A stretch of DNA of 64,000 nucleotides from Apostichopus japonicus. Taxonomy: Eukaryota; Echinodermata; Holothuroidea; Aspidochirotida; Stichopodidae. A program made the translations under genes and the position numbers. Under the pieces are notes generated by a model that did not search any database, was not told where the DNA came from, and was given only the letters and a program-made list of their open reading frames with translations. Shown here in pieces: positions 33,101 through 46,247 of the stretch. The first letter of the stretch is position 1. Every line of letters begins with the position of its first letter. The DNA lies in contig NC_092565.1 of NCBI RefSeq assembly GCF_037975245.1, forward strand, positions 7,618,999 through 7,682,998. The letters run 5' to 3'.

Positions 33101-36100
33101 CAAAGATGATACCCTCCACAATTTCCACTGCCACAAAGTTTTGAAGTGGATATGTGAACAGCACCCCTATGCAGATGGTTGCATTAATCATTAAGATCAC
33201 GATGGGATTGGTGTGGCCGGCTAAACTCCATATAAGGACCTGTCCGACGTTATTTCCGTACTTCAGGTACCCTATGACACCCATGAAACAATAGATACCA
33301 GTAAACAGTAAAAGGGCACCGTACAGCAGGACAGGGTAAAGACTTCGGTTCCCCTCCATGCTGGTCTCGATGGGGATAATCTGTAAGAAAAGCAAAGATA
33401 ACATAAATACAAACTTAAATACCAGAAGATACAGTCGGCTCATCAACAAACCATAACACTTTGTATTTGTGTTGCATTTGTATTGTATTTGTATTGTATT
33501 TTTATGTTGTATTTGGTTGTTGCATGTACCACAAAAGAGAAGCACAACAAATGCTCAGAGTTTTAAATTTACAATGATTTCAGGGTTTCTTCTTAAAAGT
33601 TACATCCGTGGCGGATTCTTTATTGATGTTACGATCAACAGTTTTAATAGTTAGTTTGTGTTACATACTTCATTTTGTACAGTAAGCATGTTACAATATT
33701 ACTAATGGCTGCACTCAGTGTCATTTCAATTTTGTTCAGAAGGAGAAGTTTACAAGGAAAAGTAATGCTTGAACTTCATACAAGAGTCAGGCAGCAGAAT
33801 ACAATGAGATGAACTGTGTACCAAGGAGTGTAGAGCTGTAAAGAAGTGGTACGCGACCTTTTGCCAGTGACTTTAGAAAGTTAACTTTGCATGTGAAATG
33901 CGACTTGTCTTGATCGACTGACAAAATTAAAACGAATAAACAATAGTTTTGTTATTTTATATTGGTATTATAGTTCTTTTATATTAGTATGATGTATTTT
34001 GTGGATAAACATGTGTTTCATTTACCATAGTATTTGGTTATAAAGATTTCTTTCATGAAAGTTCACAGCATGTTTACAGAAGTTTTTGAGGATTTTCCTG
34101 AGAAGTTCTCCTGCCCCCCCCTCCCCCACCCCCACCAACATATATTTCCATGACCCACGTTTTGGTCACAGCTCAGAGTTTATGGACCACTGGTGTAAAG
34201 CATTCATTACATCAAGTGACTTTACTAATTTCATTTGAAATTAAACCTAGGATTAAAGTACCTGAAATATAAAAATTCACCTGGACTAGAGCATATTTTA
34301 AAAATAGTTGGAAGTTTTCCCTCAGAGAACGAATTTTTGTTGTTGTTGTGGAACTACATGAAAACAAAATCTTTAAAGACATTTCTGCAAGTGGCACTAA
34401 GTTGATCTTAATCCAGTGAGTTGTTTACCACAAGGAGCTCTGTCCTACTGCAGTCCATAAAACAAAACAGTCACGTCTCCTTTACGCCATAAAGAACTTA
34501 CGGTTCCTATTCCTTCATACGCCGATGTCACTTGGCCAAAAAATATGGGAAAGCCAGAGAAGTTGGCAGTCCATGTGACATCATTATTTATTTTAAAATC
34601 TGTAGAAGAGAAAGATGAGCAGACAATTAAAAGCAGTTCTTGTTCGCATTAAACTTAGCGGTAGCCTTAATAACCAGAGTAAGAAGGGTAGTTCTGTACA
34701 TGTCTAGAGGAAGCTTAAATTCCTCGGAAGCAATCAGTACTGACAATTATTAAATCAACTAAAGTGAATCCGGTACAGTAATGAAAGCCAATCAGGCAAA
34801 AAAGATTAAAAAAACATTTATTACTATATTCCTCAGAGTAACGACAACATGATTGACTGACATGTAAATGGCTGCAACTTTTTCCAGTGCTATCTGAATA
34901 ATTTATGCTAATGGTTAATTGTAAAGACTGTTTGAGCATGAATACACAAACTCTAATGATATAAGAGAACTTTTGAGATAAATTTGTTCTGTCTATACAA
35001 TTTCATCTTTCAACATATCTTCTGTTTTGACCACGTTTGACCCCAAACGGTCTTTTGACTCTATAAATTAATTACAAATTTTATGACCAATCATCTGCTG
35101 TTTGGTCAAAATCAAATGTAAACCCTAGGAGTAGCCTTTTTGTGAGAGTGGCTCTCTGACCTCTTTTGAACCCAAATGACTTTTGACCTCAAAGGTACAA
35201 GTATTAGTACATATTATCTGCCGATCAGTATGGTTAAGTTTGATCAAAATCAAACACATAGCCTGGGAGAAGTAAGCTTTTACATTTTTTGCTGTTTTGA
35301 CCACTTTTGACATCATATGACCTTTACAAACTTTATGACCCATCATCTACTGACCACAATGACCAAGTTTGGTGATAATCGAAACATAAACGTTCACAGT
35401 GAGTGCATTCTCTTTTTGCTCATTCATTCTGAAATGAACATTATATCTTAATAGTTACTGTGTCGTAGTGGTTAGCGCCCTGGAACTGAAAGATTCACAC
35501 AAACCCCTTAGAATGAGTTCAAGCCCCTGCTAGGGACAGAATTTGAACTTTCTCCACTTTTCCTCCTTCCAATTGTGAGGTTGAAGTATAAGAGACATGC
35601 ATTTACTGTGGTGCAGTTCTCTCGAACCCAGAGTCAGATAAACACCTTGACATGAGTTCAAGCCCATGCCAGAGACGGCATTTCGATTTTCTGCTCTTTT
35701 CCTTCTTCCGTTCTGAGGTTGAAATATTAGAATCGAGCATTATTTCTCAACAGTTGGTGTGGCGCAGTGGTTAGTGCGCTGAAGCTAAGAGTGTCAGACA
35801 AACACCTTGTCATAAGTTCAATCCCCAGCCAGAGCTGTTTATTCATTGGGAACCAAAATGGTGTTTTTACTTCCTCCAGTAAGACACCAAAAATTCAAAA
35901 CAAGTATTAAAAAAAGATCTATTATATTTTGTCCATTTAGAACCAGCCAGAGAAATGTTTTTAGTACTACCAAAGCATTTCTTAGTAAATGCTAAGTGCT
36001 GCTAGAGAAGGATAACATTTTGCTTCAAAGAGGTTTTAACTGGTTAATGGATACTTGAACATAGCTTATTCTATTTTATGCCAAATCAGTTCATTGACAG

Positions 36101-39100
36101 GACTTTTCTTAGCCCCTCCCGGCCTCCCCCCCCCCTTTTTGAGTTACCTTGCTAACACGCTCGGACGTTGCATAGCTATATACATGCAGTGTTGCCTTCG
36201 GTAAGGAATCAAAAAGCGTCACCATCTTTGATGCGTTAGTTAATTTGTAATTTAACCCACGAGTAGCTGTGACATAGACTCACCAGTGAAAATGATGACT
36301 GTAATTGTGATAAACCCAACGAGTACAGAAAAGTTGGCAAGGGCACTGAAGGGGCCCATATCTCGAATTCGCTTCAACATCGCTAAAGCCATGAAACATG
36401 GGAATGGAATGAGGAGAAGTAGATGGTAATCAACCACATGTTTTTCAGCATCCTTATCTAAGTTTGAACCCATTGTTAAATATTGCCACCAGGACCTATC
36501 CAGACCATCCGTCAACACCGAGCTCTGGAGACCGCCGCCTTCGACCATCGCGGTCGGCGTTACTATATCATGCTTCGTTCTGTTGTACACAAACGTATCG
36601 ATGGACTCTTCCAAGGTATCCGCAATGAAGATGAAATAGCTGACGCAGAATCCGAACTGAGTCACAAACAGACCGACTGTGGTCAGGATAGACCCTAGCC
36701 GTCCTAGGACTGCCCTCGCTACTTCTCCATAAGATATCGTCCTCTCCAGTTCGCTCTCGGATATGGATCGCAATCTAGAAGACACGTAACCGGTCAGAGA
36801 GCTGGGATTGGTGACGATACGTGCTACTACTTCTCTCTTGCATTTAACGATCATGTTACAACAGTGGGCGGTGGCTAACACGATAAACGCGATGCCTATG
36901 AGTCCCAGCTGTGCACAGAAGAATGAGATAATTGAATCAAATCCTTTTCATTTCAAGTCAAGACAAGAATATTGGATCAAAGCTATTAAAAGACACAAGT
37001 TGTGAATAGACCCTGTTAGCTTAGCCTACAACACTTTCAAATTAAACATACTGTAGCCATAAACCTAGCAAGATTTTCTGGCCAAAGAAAAAGAACGGAA
37101 AACCATGTCAATGTCAACAAGTGAACAGGATAAATATTTATAGCATTATGAAGAAAAGATATATGCATAAACGTTATCCAATATAAAAACACAAGCCAGA
37201 CTAGATCTGTTGGCAATTTTCCATTAATCTAAGAAATACAGTATAGGTTTCTTTCAAAGAAGTTCAAGGGTTTCAAAGGCAACTTGATTTGTCGGCTAAT
37301 GCATACATACTACTAGCTACAGTACACATTTACATGTGTGAAATGCAAACAATTTCTGGTTTTACTTTCCCCAAATCATCAACAAAATCGTTACAAAATA
37401 CAATCAGCCTAAAGCTGATGTATTGATAATTACTTTCAGTGGAATGAGTAACAGAGAACGGACTTGAAAGATGGAAATTATTTTGGAAGTGTAAAGAACA
37501 TCTTGACAACCAAGAGGACAAACAAGAGAGTAGAAACAAGCCGACTGTTCAATCTTTATTTTATATGTGATGTGTAATCAGGCCAGCAAAGCTGGAGATA
37601 AGGGTGGGGGGGGGGGGCTACAGCCACGAGCCCTGGGGTCAATTAGGAGTCACCATAACCTCATCTCCTAATACACTTAAGAAGCTATAAGAGGACTTCA
37701 GAAGGGTGGGCCTATTTTCAGGCTCTTTACAACACTGTACCTGATTTTTGTTCAATTCATATGCTACACGTTGTAGTATAATATATTGAAGCCATAGAAG
37801 GATAGCAATGAACTCACTGACCAAATACATGAGTTCGCTGCTTAATGTTCTGACCAGAATGCAAAAGTTGCACTGTGGTTTCAATGATGTCACATGAACA
37901 CTTTTCTATTTGAATCTGACGTAATGCAGAGTGAGGGTGTACAACATACTTGATCTCAGTAATACAGTGAAAAGCAGTGTGATCTGACAAACAATATATT
38001 CACAATGGCACAGGCCATCCTGAAAAGAACATTGACCTCAACAGCAGGCTTCTTGTACTGAATGTAAAGCATCAACAAACTGTACTAAATATGACATCTG
38101 TCATTGTTGAAATATTGTGTAAAACATGGTTTTTACAATTTGACCCCGGATGACCCCGAATGACCTTTGACCTCCACCAAAAGCTATAGGCTAGTTGTAA
38201 TTAATTTGCTTCATATACATATTAAATATGAGATCTGCCCAAGCTTACCTTCTTGCGATATCATGTTTACACGGTTTTCACAATTTGACCCCTGGTGACC
38301 CTAAATGACCTTTACAACAAACAATAAGCTTCTTGTTCTCAATGTGGTACTTCTACACACTAAATAATCTTCTTCAGATATCCTGTTTACAAGGTTACCA
38401 TTATCATCAAAACCAAATATGCAGATTATTGCATTGTTACTTTCCCTTTCTCTTCCTTATCAATCTTTTCCCAAACAATCATAGTAATTACACTAACCTA
38501 CAGTATATGCTTGTACGTACCAGTAATCCACTCTCTTTAAAGGCAAACGAGACGGTCAGGTAATTTGTGCCAATGAATGCCTTAAAAATATTGGCAAAGT
38601 CTTGAGCGATCCTAAGAACCCTATAAAAGAAAGAGAAGAGATATCATCCGATTATTTATCTTGCAAAGTATGAAATGTTAACCATGCAATATGTTACAAA
38701 AAGTCATTTCAATTAACATGTACAGTTATGAGATGTCAGTCCATCTTTTGTTTGAAAAACAAATCTCCTGGTTCCTAGCAGTTTCATCCGAGTGTTCTCA
38801 CATGTTATGGCATAATATACATGTACAGTAGATGCCTTGGCAAACTCTTACTAACATAGCTAACACTATAAGTTAACTTTTTGTCATACTTTCACAACAG
38901 TAATTCATGTTACAACTCTTTCAAGGAGTTCCCTTCAAATACCTATATTTGCCAACCAGTATTGTTGTTTGGAAAAAATGTTGATATTGCCATGTTAACT
39001 TCATATTTGAAATGTCTGGGCGAGGGTTTCTTGAAACATCAAAATCAGCCGATATTGGGATCCGAGTTATTGGATATCGCTAAAAGCATAACATCTGTGC

Positions 39101-39300
39101 AACACTAATTGACTCAATGACTTGGTGATATCACTTCTTATTGCCTGCCATTTTGTATCCAAACGGTCAGGGGGTGTTAACAAGTTCCACATCCTGGGAA
39201 TAAAATGTTACCACCACTGTAAGTTACCAGCATCCCACTGATAGAAAGATACTAGGTAACCAAGTCTTACTGAGTCCTCCAAATAGTAAGACCAGTATCC
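27158..39300 (-). CDS. SLC36-like proton-coupled amino acid transporter, copy B
   Basis: Exons in transcript order: 39300-39271 (microexon, tentative), 38620-38521, 36908-36284, 34599-34502, 33380-33095, 30212-30082, 28164-28059, 27342-27158 (stop). From the second exon on, phases close and give about 509 residues. The protein has helix 1 (IGTNYLTVSFAFKESG), further helices, the family hallmark FPIFFGQVTSAYEGIGT, then PIETSM, a helix ending CIGVLFTYPLQNFVAVEI, a hydrophilic loop with REPLLSS, and terminal helices ending IIENLQGPN. This is the AAAP family, PAT/SLC36 branch: proton-linked export of small amino acids from lysosomes or uptake at the plasma membrane. The last four exons lie outside the duplicated block, so this copy may be the parental gene. 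The start codon was not found. Confidence 0.9.
28266..28320. repeat. 27-bp hairpin unit repeated twice
   Basis: The unit tgcatcaaacaatagaatgc plus tattgtt occurs twice back to back. Within each unit aacaatag and ctattgtt are inverted around aatg, so each copy can form a hairpin. In the SLC36 intron 28165-30081. Confidence 0.9.
28722..29425. mobile_element. MITE with CAGGGATGTAAG termini and a duplicated right end
   Basis: Starts CAGGGATGTAAG and ends CTTACATCCCTG. The right end, containing the palindrome ttccgtaaaaatacggaa and the terminus, is present twice (about 29335-29377 and 29384-29425). An internal segment with atcgttatgttaggctagct is also duplicated (28760-28918). Ends resemble hAT. 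The flanking octamer is not clean. Confidence 0.75.
30396..32542. mobile_element. hAT-type element (2147 bp) with perfect target duplication, carrying a nested element
   Basis: Starts CAGGGACGTAGCCAGG and ends CCTGGCTACATCGCTG. The octamer tatgaaag flanks both sides (30388-30395 and 32543-32550). The shared subterminal module is at 32421-32464. No transposase frame is seen. It lies in the SLC36 copy B intron between exons 30212-30082 and 33380-33095. Confidence 0.88.
31363..32230. mobile_element. Nested hAT-type MITE (868 bp)
   Basis: Starts CAAGGGCGGCGGAACC and ends GCTTCCGCCACCCTTG. The octamer tgtacctt is at 31355-31362 and 32231-32238, a perfect duplication. Its interior from 31521 (caggggcgtagccag) to about 32075 is related to 31054-31345 of the surrounding element, so the two share a source family. 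Confidence 0.88.
35440..35880 (+). repeat. Three tandem tRNA-like units, copy B
   Basis: Counterpart of 604-1040. Units near 35463, 35608 and 35758 keep the A-box-like gtagtggttagcg or ggcgcagtgg and B-box-like gagttcaagccc. The third unit is closer to a tRNA head here than in copy A (gtggcgcagtggttag). Confidence 0.6.
38080..38400. repeat. Degenerate TGACC-core tandem repeat, copy B
   Basis: Counterpart of 3190-3520, with small deletions (one tgacctttgacct shortened to tgacctttacaa). Confidence 0.6.
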
Positions 39301-41002
39301 CTGTAGAGACGTGACACGTAGAGACGTGACAGATTAAAACTTTGGGGTTATTACACAAAAATCCAGTTACATTTTATCTGACTTTTATTTTGTTCTCAAA
39401 AGAAAAAATGAAACCCAAAAGTGGAGAAAACCGTCATTCCTCACACCTTGAGAAAATGTATATGAAAATGTTAGGACTGAACCAACATGCTGTAGATTTA
39501 CGTTCATTGTTACATTCTTTATTTATGTTAGCCCAGGTAGGTTCATATCCGTTTCAACACTATATTTCAATTCCTTGGCAGAAATCCCAGAGTTCCATAT
39601 ATGTATTACAAATTCAATTGTGCACCATTGTTTTACAAATTAATGAGTTATCAGTGTGATATGTACCACCACCATTTAAAAATATATATATAATTTTGAT
39701 AGTCATGATATAATGACCACTGTACTGGTTATTTTATATAAGGACATTATACTATTTACACAAAAAAAAAACTGTACAGATATTTTTAAAATGTATACAT
39801 GTGTGTTAATCATTACTGATCAATTATTATATTCCATTGGTTTTTACTATTTAATAATTGCCCAGAAGAGAAAGGATAACATGATATTGGGTTGTTACAT
39901 CCATACAGCGACTGAAACATACATGTACTACAATACTGTATAATGGAGTTACAGTACATACGGTACAATGATACTGCTAGAAGTGAGAATAAACATGCCT
40001 GCAAACAAATACTCAGTGAGTAGAGTAGTCATAGATACTGCGTACTCAGGGAATAACCAAGTGTTCAAATTTTGTGCAGCACTTTTGAAAGCTTTGAACT
40101 TTGTCTCATAAAAATACTACAATCTCTGTGTACAAATACTGCCATACATCTCTGCACTTGTGTAGCAATTTGTCCATCTTCTGCATAACATTTTGCGATG
40201 CAATACTGGATGAATTATGCACTGCTACTGTACCTCCTGTCAGTTGTAGCATGCACGGTTTGGGTTTAAGAGTAGCTTAAGGGTAGCTTAATTTGGTTTA
40301 GAATTTTGAAAGCACAAAAGAAATTATTTGTTAGAATACATATGTAACAGTTACCTCAAGAATGCAAGTCTTGTGCTCTACCAACAGAACTATCTTAGAG
40401 ATGACCATTTTCTTTCTATGATTCAAGTTTACTAAACGCAGTCATACTGTGAGCCTTGTATTATATACTGGATATTTGTATGGCTAGAGAATTAAAGAGT
40501 GTGAAGACTTGCGCAAAAAGAAACGTCTAATGCCGGTAAATTGACCTAGTTTCGAATGAGGTGTAACAGAAGTGTTAAACACCACCATCGATCCCAGAAA
40601 ATACACACACAGCTTGCTACCGTCGGTAATCAGACACTAGTGTACAGTCATTACATACAGCTGCGGTCAATACCCACAGCACAGTATACAAACGATACAG
40701 CGATGGACATCTCAGGTCCAGCTAAAGATAACAATTAAGGTATCACGTTTCATTACTGTCTGCATTTTGTAGCGACACGAACAAAACGTCACTTGCAAGC
40801 AACAGAAAGTTAACTTTTTCAGATGGCCACACTCAGTTTGGGGCGAGTCCTCAATGCCTTTAACTACACCATTCAGAAAACCAAAAAAACTATTTCCAAA
40901 TTGTCCAAAATTACTCTCTGTAATATTAGCCTGTGTAAACATGTCAAAATAACTATTAGTTAGTATCCAACTGTACTTTATATGTAGTGCAGAGGTGTTA
41001 AA

Positions 41003-42254
41003 AGGATTGTCTGGTGGCCCAAAGAAGTTACCTTAAAAAATAGTGAATAATTTTCCAAACATGTTGTCAAAGTATGAGAATGCTAATGTTGCGTTTGACA
41101 GAGAAACGATTTTTTAATCGTTATGGATAGACATTTCAAATATGATTTGAACAGTACAATACGTGACGTCAGCTCTGCCATAGCAGATTGCGTCATAACC
41201 CACCCTCCGCACAGTACCTATACGGTAATCACAACAAAAACAGCGTGTGTATACAGATAAATTTCTTCCTTAATTTCCGGTGAAATTTCTTAAAAATTAG
41301 ATATGTTTTCAAAAACTCCTTAAGCCACCATGTACTTGAGCGGTGGTTCCGTGGTCTTTGTGTAACACAAGGTAAATTTTAACAGCAGACTCTGAGTTGT
41401 TCAGGCTATACATCGCGCTATCCAGCTCCAATGCGAAAAATGTTCGCATGTAGGCTGTACTCAAACGTTGACAATCGGACAGTTATGCGAAGCCTAAGCT
41501 TTTCAGCGCTATATTCTGCTCTGACAACGATTCGATCAATTTCTTCAATAATTTCCAGTGAAATTTCTTATAAATTAGATATGATTTAAAAAACTCCTTA
41601 AGCCGCAATATATTTAGTAGATAGGTGGTTTCGTGGTCTTTGTGTAACACAAGATAAGTTTTAACAGCAGGCTCTTCGTTGTTTATACATCGCGGTATCC
41701 AGCACCAGCGCGAAGAATGTTCGCGTGTATAGGCTACTCTAACGTTTACAATCGGACAGTTCTGCGATGACATCGATCACGCCAAGTTTCATCTTTCGGT
41801 TTAACGAATACTTTATAAGTTTCCTTTTACTGTTAATTTGATCCGTGAATTTTATTTCAGCGAGTTCGAAGAACAGTTAATGAACTGTGGTTTGAATGTG
41901 AGTGTACTATGTGTAACGCTATACAAGTACACCAACTGAGCATCGTAGTATATACGTTCGCGAGTATGTACGTTATATATATGAGGCAATTCAATGTGCT
42001 TACACGTGAGTTAATTTGCTGCGGAATTGGGAGTGCTAACTTCAAGTCGCCTGTTTTGCCTATCTGCAAGCACTACGTCAAACACCATATTGAAGCGTTC
42101 GAACAAACGGTACTTTTGGTGAGAAACTGGTGAATTTGAAAACCAGATTTCTACAAGAAGAAAATGTCGAATGGGGACAATTTTTACATGGTTAGAAAGA
42201 GAAAAATAATAACTACAAGGACAATGTATCAAAATCTTCCACCAGACAATTCCT
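41003..42254. mobile_element. TTAA(A)-flanked non-autonomous DNA transposon, present only in copy B
   Basis: Left end AGGATTGTCTGGTGG, right end complement AGGAATTGTCTGGTGG. Flanks are ttaaa at 40998-41002 and 42255-42259. The undisrupted site, a single ttaaa, is at 6070-6074 in copy A. The interior holds two diverged copies of a roughly 215-base unit (about 41272-41488 and 41548-41766) sharing ctccttaagcc, gtggtctttgtgtaacacaag and caatcggacagtt. No transposase frame is visible. TTAA specificity suggests the piggyBac or Kolobok superfamilies. Confidence 0.88.
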
Positions 42255-42754
42255 TTAAATAGCTTCCTGTTGAAACATGAAGGCAGTAGCAAAGTAGACA
42301 ACTAGTTTGCATACATAATGAAAACTGTTTTTCCAGTTAAAACCAGTTTATGGCCACTTTAGCCCAAACTGTGCAGCTTTCATCAGGTCATCAGGTTTTT
42401 TCATCAGGCATATTATAAGCATCTTACCTTCTGGCTTAGTATAGTAGCAGTATGGGCTTACTGTAATATTAAGAATTTATCACATCATTGGGGGTTATAG
42501 TAAGACATGAGACATGGGAAGACATGCATGCAAGAGTTGTACACTGTTTGAAGGTCTGTGCACTACTGTCTGTATTCAACATGCTTTCATGTAGAACTTT
42601 ATATAAGCCTACAAAAGTACAGGTCACATTGCAAGTTAAAAATTATTACCAAACACTATAATAGTGTTGACTGAAATACCATACGCCTTTAAGCTAAATT
42701 TGTCGTGGAACTTAATCATCGTAAGATTGAGCGTTGCTTCAGTTCTTCCCACTG

Positions 42755-43018
42755 GTGGCGCCTAAAAGTCTGAAATTGTATTCCACCTATAAAGTGAAGA
42801 GCTGATGTGTGCATCTCCACCAGTTGCAGGTGGGTACAGCCAATGACAATCTAGCCCTTCCTCGTTTTTAAATCCTTGTCCAATCAGCACCACGAATCTG
42901 TAGATATTTTCTCCATTGTGAGCGGTAGCATAATTTTGTTAGCTAGTTTTGAGCTCATCATGAGGAGACGGAGATTTGCCTCTGACAAGACAAGAACTGA
43001 GGGAATCGCCTATTTTCT
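42755..43018 (+). promoter_or_regulatory. CCAAT promoter and first exon, copy B, probably of SFR1
   Basis: ccaatgac and tccaatcagc boxes precede an ATG at 42960-42962 and a short frame that reaches a strong gtaagt donor at 43019. The next acceptor with coding downstream on this strand is cag at 47038-47040. Spliced there, the frame stops after about 40 codons, before the SFR1 start, so it would be an upstream open frame. The region also faces the minus-strand SLC36 gene and could act in both directions. Inferred. Confidence 0.45.
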
Positions 43019-44502
43019 GTAAGTTGCTTTAAACTGGTATATTTGTTTCATCACACGAATGCTTGGCATGACTTGTAGGTTTAATTGTTTGTTTTAAGAA
43101 AGGGTAAATTGAGTATCTTTGGGGTTGCGGAGGATGCTGCTCGTACAAATAAAATACGCTAAGAAAAGTTTCGTTACTCAACGTGTATTTAAGTAACAAG
43201 AAGCGCGGGTGTATTTTTAAGTAATATTATTTGTTGAATCTTCTTTAGGTCGCATTTTAAGGTGGACGAACATCACAGATATTTCTTGTAATGTTTTCAT
43301 AGTCAAGCAAATAACGAGAGAGGGTTAGTGTTAATCTGTGATAATATTATCCTTCATTTGCACATGTATACATTTTATCTACAAATTACTTTATCATTTG
43401 TTTTTACTTTGTTTAATGAAAATGTGATCTCCGTTAAAGTCAGTCATTGCCATAATCTGGATCAATTTCACCTGTACCCAGCAAGAAACAGTGATCGAGG
43501 TCATTAATATATTAGAGATTCCATTAATCATTCTCTTTTCCGATTATTGTCAACATGTGTTGAAGATTATTACTACGTTCAACAGACCGTAACTTGGGAG
43601 AAACTGGTAGATTTTACAATACAATGGCATGCATAGCAAACAAAAAAATGACACAAAGTAAGAAGATTTACTAACCCTACAGAGGGGGCCTTTGGATCTA
43701 ACTACCTAACATATTGATTGATTTCGTAATGAGTTTAGCCTAGGCTAGTGCAATGGGCCTTGGCTAAAGTTACTGTTGGCTAGGGAGCTAACTTACTGGC
43801 CTAGGCTAGGCCTACTTTGTCCTGACTAGGCTACAGGCTACAGTGTGTCCTAAGTTTAAACTAAAGCAAAGGGAAGCAATGCGATTAAACATTGTAAGAT
43901 TGATAACCAGTTGATTGAAAACTATTATCCTTACGTCATCTTGTTTTCAAACACGTTCCACTCGTTGAAATTGTTAGGCAGTAGATTTGAAGAAGTTAAT
44001 CATTGAGAATTAGGCTTGTTGTTCATGAGATCGTCAATCTAGTCCCGTGACGTGTATGTCACTGTACTGTAAAGTGGATTTTGCCAGGCGCAAGTAGCGT
44101 AAATTCTACACAATACAGGTCCACTACTGTGACTGAAACCCAGGAAGGAAGTGTTCCGAGTTCAATTTATACCGGATCAAGAGTATGGAAGCGTAAAATT
44201 TAACTTATAAATAGCTGAACTAACACCGTGCATATAGCTTTTACAATGACAGAAATAACTTCCAGCTCCTTCGGCGAATAGCAAACTGCGCAACCGACAG
44301 TCTTTGTTTTTAAACGTTGGAAAATAAACTTGCAATTTACTAACTAGTAATGGTTTGAGTTACTTCTTTAATCGAACAGTTTTGGTTTACTTCCCAAGTT
44401 CTCCGAGGCTCACAAGATAACAACTCTTTTGTTTGGTACTCTTTATTACTAACTCAAAGTATCCTGATGAATTATCAAGCAACTTCATATAGACTGTGAA
44501 TC

Positions 44503-44880
44503 CAGTGGCGTAGGAAGGTACTTTTTAGTGGGGGGGGGGGGGGCTGAAGACTGATGGCCGGCCTGGGGGAGGGGTCTAAGGGGAGGGGTGTCCCCCTCCC
44601 CTTTGGATTTTTTTTTTGCATTTCCAGGTGGCCTCAGATGCAATTTGGTGCAATATAGCACACTTCAACTCCCACTCCATTTTGTAAAGAATTTTGCATT
44701 TTCACCTGGCCTTAAATGCAATTTGGTGCTCCAAATGAGATTTTTTTCTCATTTGGAAATGAAAAAGGGGTTTTCTGATTTGCGGAGCGGGGGTGGGGCG
44801 GAATGATACTTCCGGCCCCCCCATATTTTTCACTGGGGGGGGGGGCTGGCGCCCCCAGCCCCCCGGTTCCTACGCCCTTG
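44503..44880. mobile_element. hAT-type MITE (378 bp), C/G-run rich
   Basis: Starts CAGTGGCGTAGGAAGG and ends GGTTCCTACGCCCTTG. The octamer tgtgaatc is present at 44495-44502 and 44881-44888, perfect. Absent from the corresponding place in copy A (near 8405), where some flanking bases are missing too. Confidence 0.92.
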
Positions 44881-44942
44881 TGTGAATCTATACATATTAC
44901 AAACTTGGGACACTCCCTCCTCCGCTTTTTAAAAGCGAACCG

Positions 44943-45197
44943 ATGCCTTACTCCAATACACAAATTGGCATTAATTCAAAAGGTTTAATTTTAAGAATAG
45001 ATTCAAAAAGAAGCATGGCAGAAAATTTTGAAAGAAGTAAACGCTTAAGAGGGTTGTTGAAGTATCCAGATATGCAACCTTTGGTGAGCTCAATACCAAA
45101 AATACGAATCCCAACTGTTGATTTAACGTTACAGAAAAACAAAAACAAGCAGACAAAATGCACAACAAAAAAAGGTCAAACAGTAATGAAAAGCTAA
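44943..45197 (+). other. 84-codon open frame in copy B only
   Basis: An open frame containing MAENFERSKRLRGLLKYPD and a basic Lys/Asn-rich end. In copy A the same DNA (8463-8750) has two TGA codons where this copy has TCA and a 4-base insertion that shifts frame. No family recognised. Possible 5' exon of SFR1, or a chance frame. Confidence 0.2.
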
Positions 45198-45702
45198 TGG
45201 CATTACGTGACACGAAAATCGTGTTCAGAACAGTAATTTTCAGAAACCCCAGAGAGCAAACACATTCTTATACAAACAAGTTATATTTCCTCTCTTCAAT
45301 AATTTTGAATGACATATTTTATGTTACATAAAAACCATAATTTTTTTATCATTGTACAGCTATTCCTGTTATTATGGGTCCGTTTTGAATGTGATTGTCC
45401 TTTGTAGGCTTCCGTACTGAAATGCGTGACCACTTTTGCGGGATTTATAAAATCCCACACAGCCAGCAGTATGGTAATATGTAAGGATTAAAATCAGACG
45501 TAGTGGATTAGAAACAGGGGTAAATCATCATTGATTTGAGACTATTCGATCAAAATTGAACAATGTGCAATTGATGTGACCCCTCCTAGTCCCGGTACAT
45601 GTGGATGCTGGTTGGCTTTCGGTTTCCTCTAAATATTGTGAACCGATGTCGTTGTGAGTTAACGCAATGCTCTTTCAGTTTCACTAGCCTAGCCTTAGTA
45701 AC

Positions 45703-46247
45703 GCATACTTAGTTATTATTACTAGTACTAGCCTAGGCCTATGTGCCTACATTAACTTGTGACACTAAAGTCATTCTAAAGTCAGGCCCAATGCTTTGCC
45801 CTGTTAAGTACACACTCTAATGTTACACATATAACTTCTAAGTTCTACGTAGCTCCTAAATTCCTATGTACACTATCATGATTATTCTTTCCCCTAGGCC
45901 TAGGTATGGACTAAAGCCTAAAGTTAGACAAGAACTAAGAAGCTCTTTAATTTGTCATATTACTTAGGCCCTGGGGTCAAACTCCACTATAAATGACTAG
46001 CCTTAGTCGGAATTCTCTGTTGACTTTGTACATAAGTAGTTGGCAGAGTAACATATATATTCATATTACTGTATATAAATACCTACCGATCACCCTAGCT
46101 GTGTAGAACTTGTTTAAAAATCATGTTCAACCTCTTCATTGAATTCATACATAAAAATATGCAAAAACCTAGTCTTGATTAAGTTAATATAATCAACTTA
46201 AGACTGAGAGGTTGCAACATTAAATTAAGGGATATGCCAACCTATGG
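45703..46247. other. Unique intergenic or intronic DNA; nothing identified
   Basis: Right of the duplicated block and left of the repeat-ended transposon. Rich in cctaggcct-type palindromic steps. No exon seen. Confidence 0.5.

Larger units (their letters stand above)
34839..45702. repeat. Segmental duplication, copy B
   Basis: Same orientation as copy A. The span is longer because of a 1252-bp TTAA(A)-flanked element (41003-42254), a 378-bp hAT MITE (44503-44880) and about 120 extra bases near 37155-37290. It includes the 5' half of SLC36 copy B and the promoter/first exon region at 42755-43018. Confidence 0.92.

Noticed and set aside
44588-44988. Open frames around 44.6-45.0 kb rich in Pro/Gly
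   Set aside because: Mostly MITE sequence with C and G runs.
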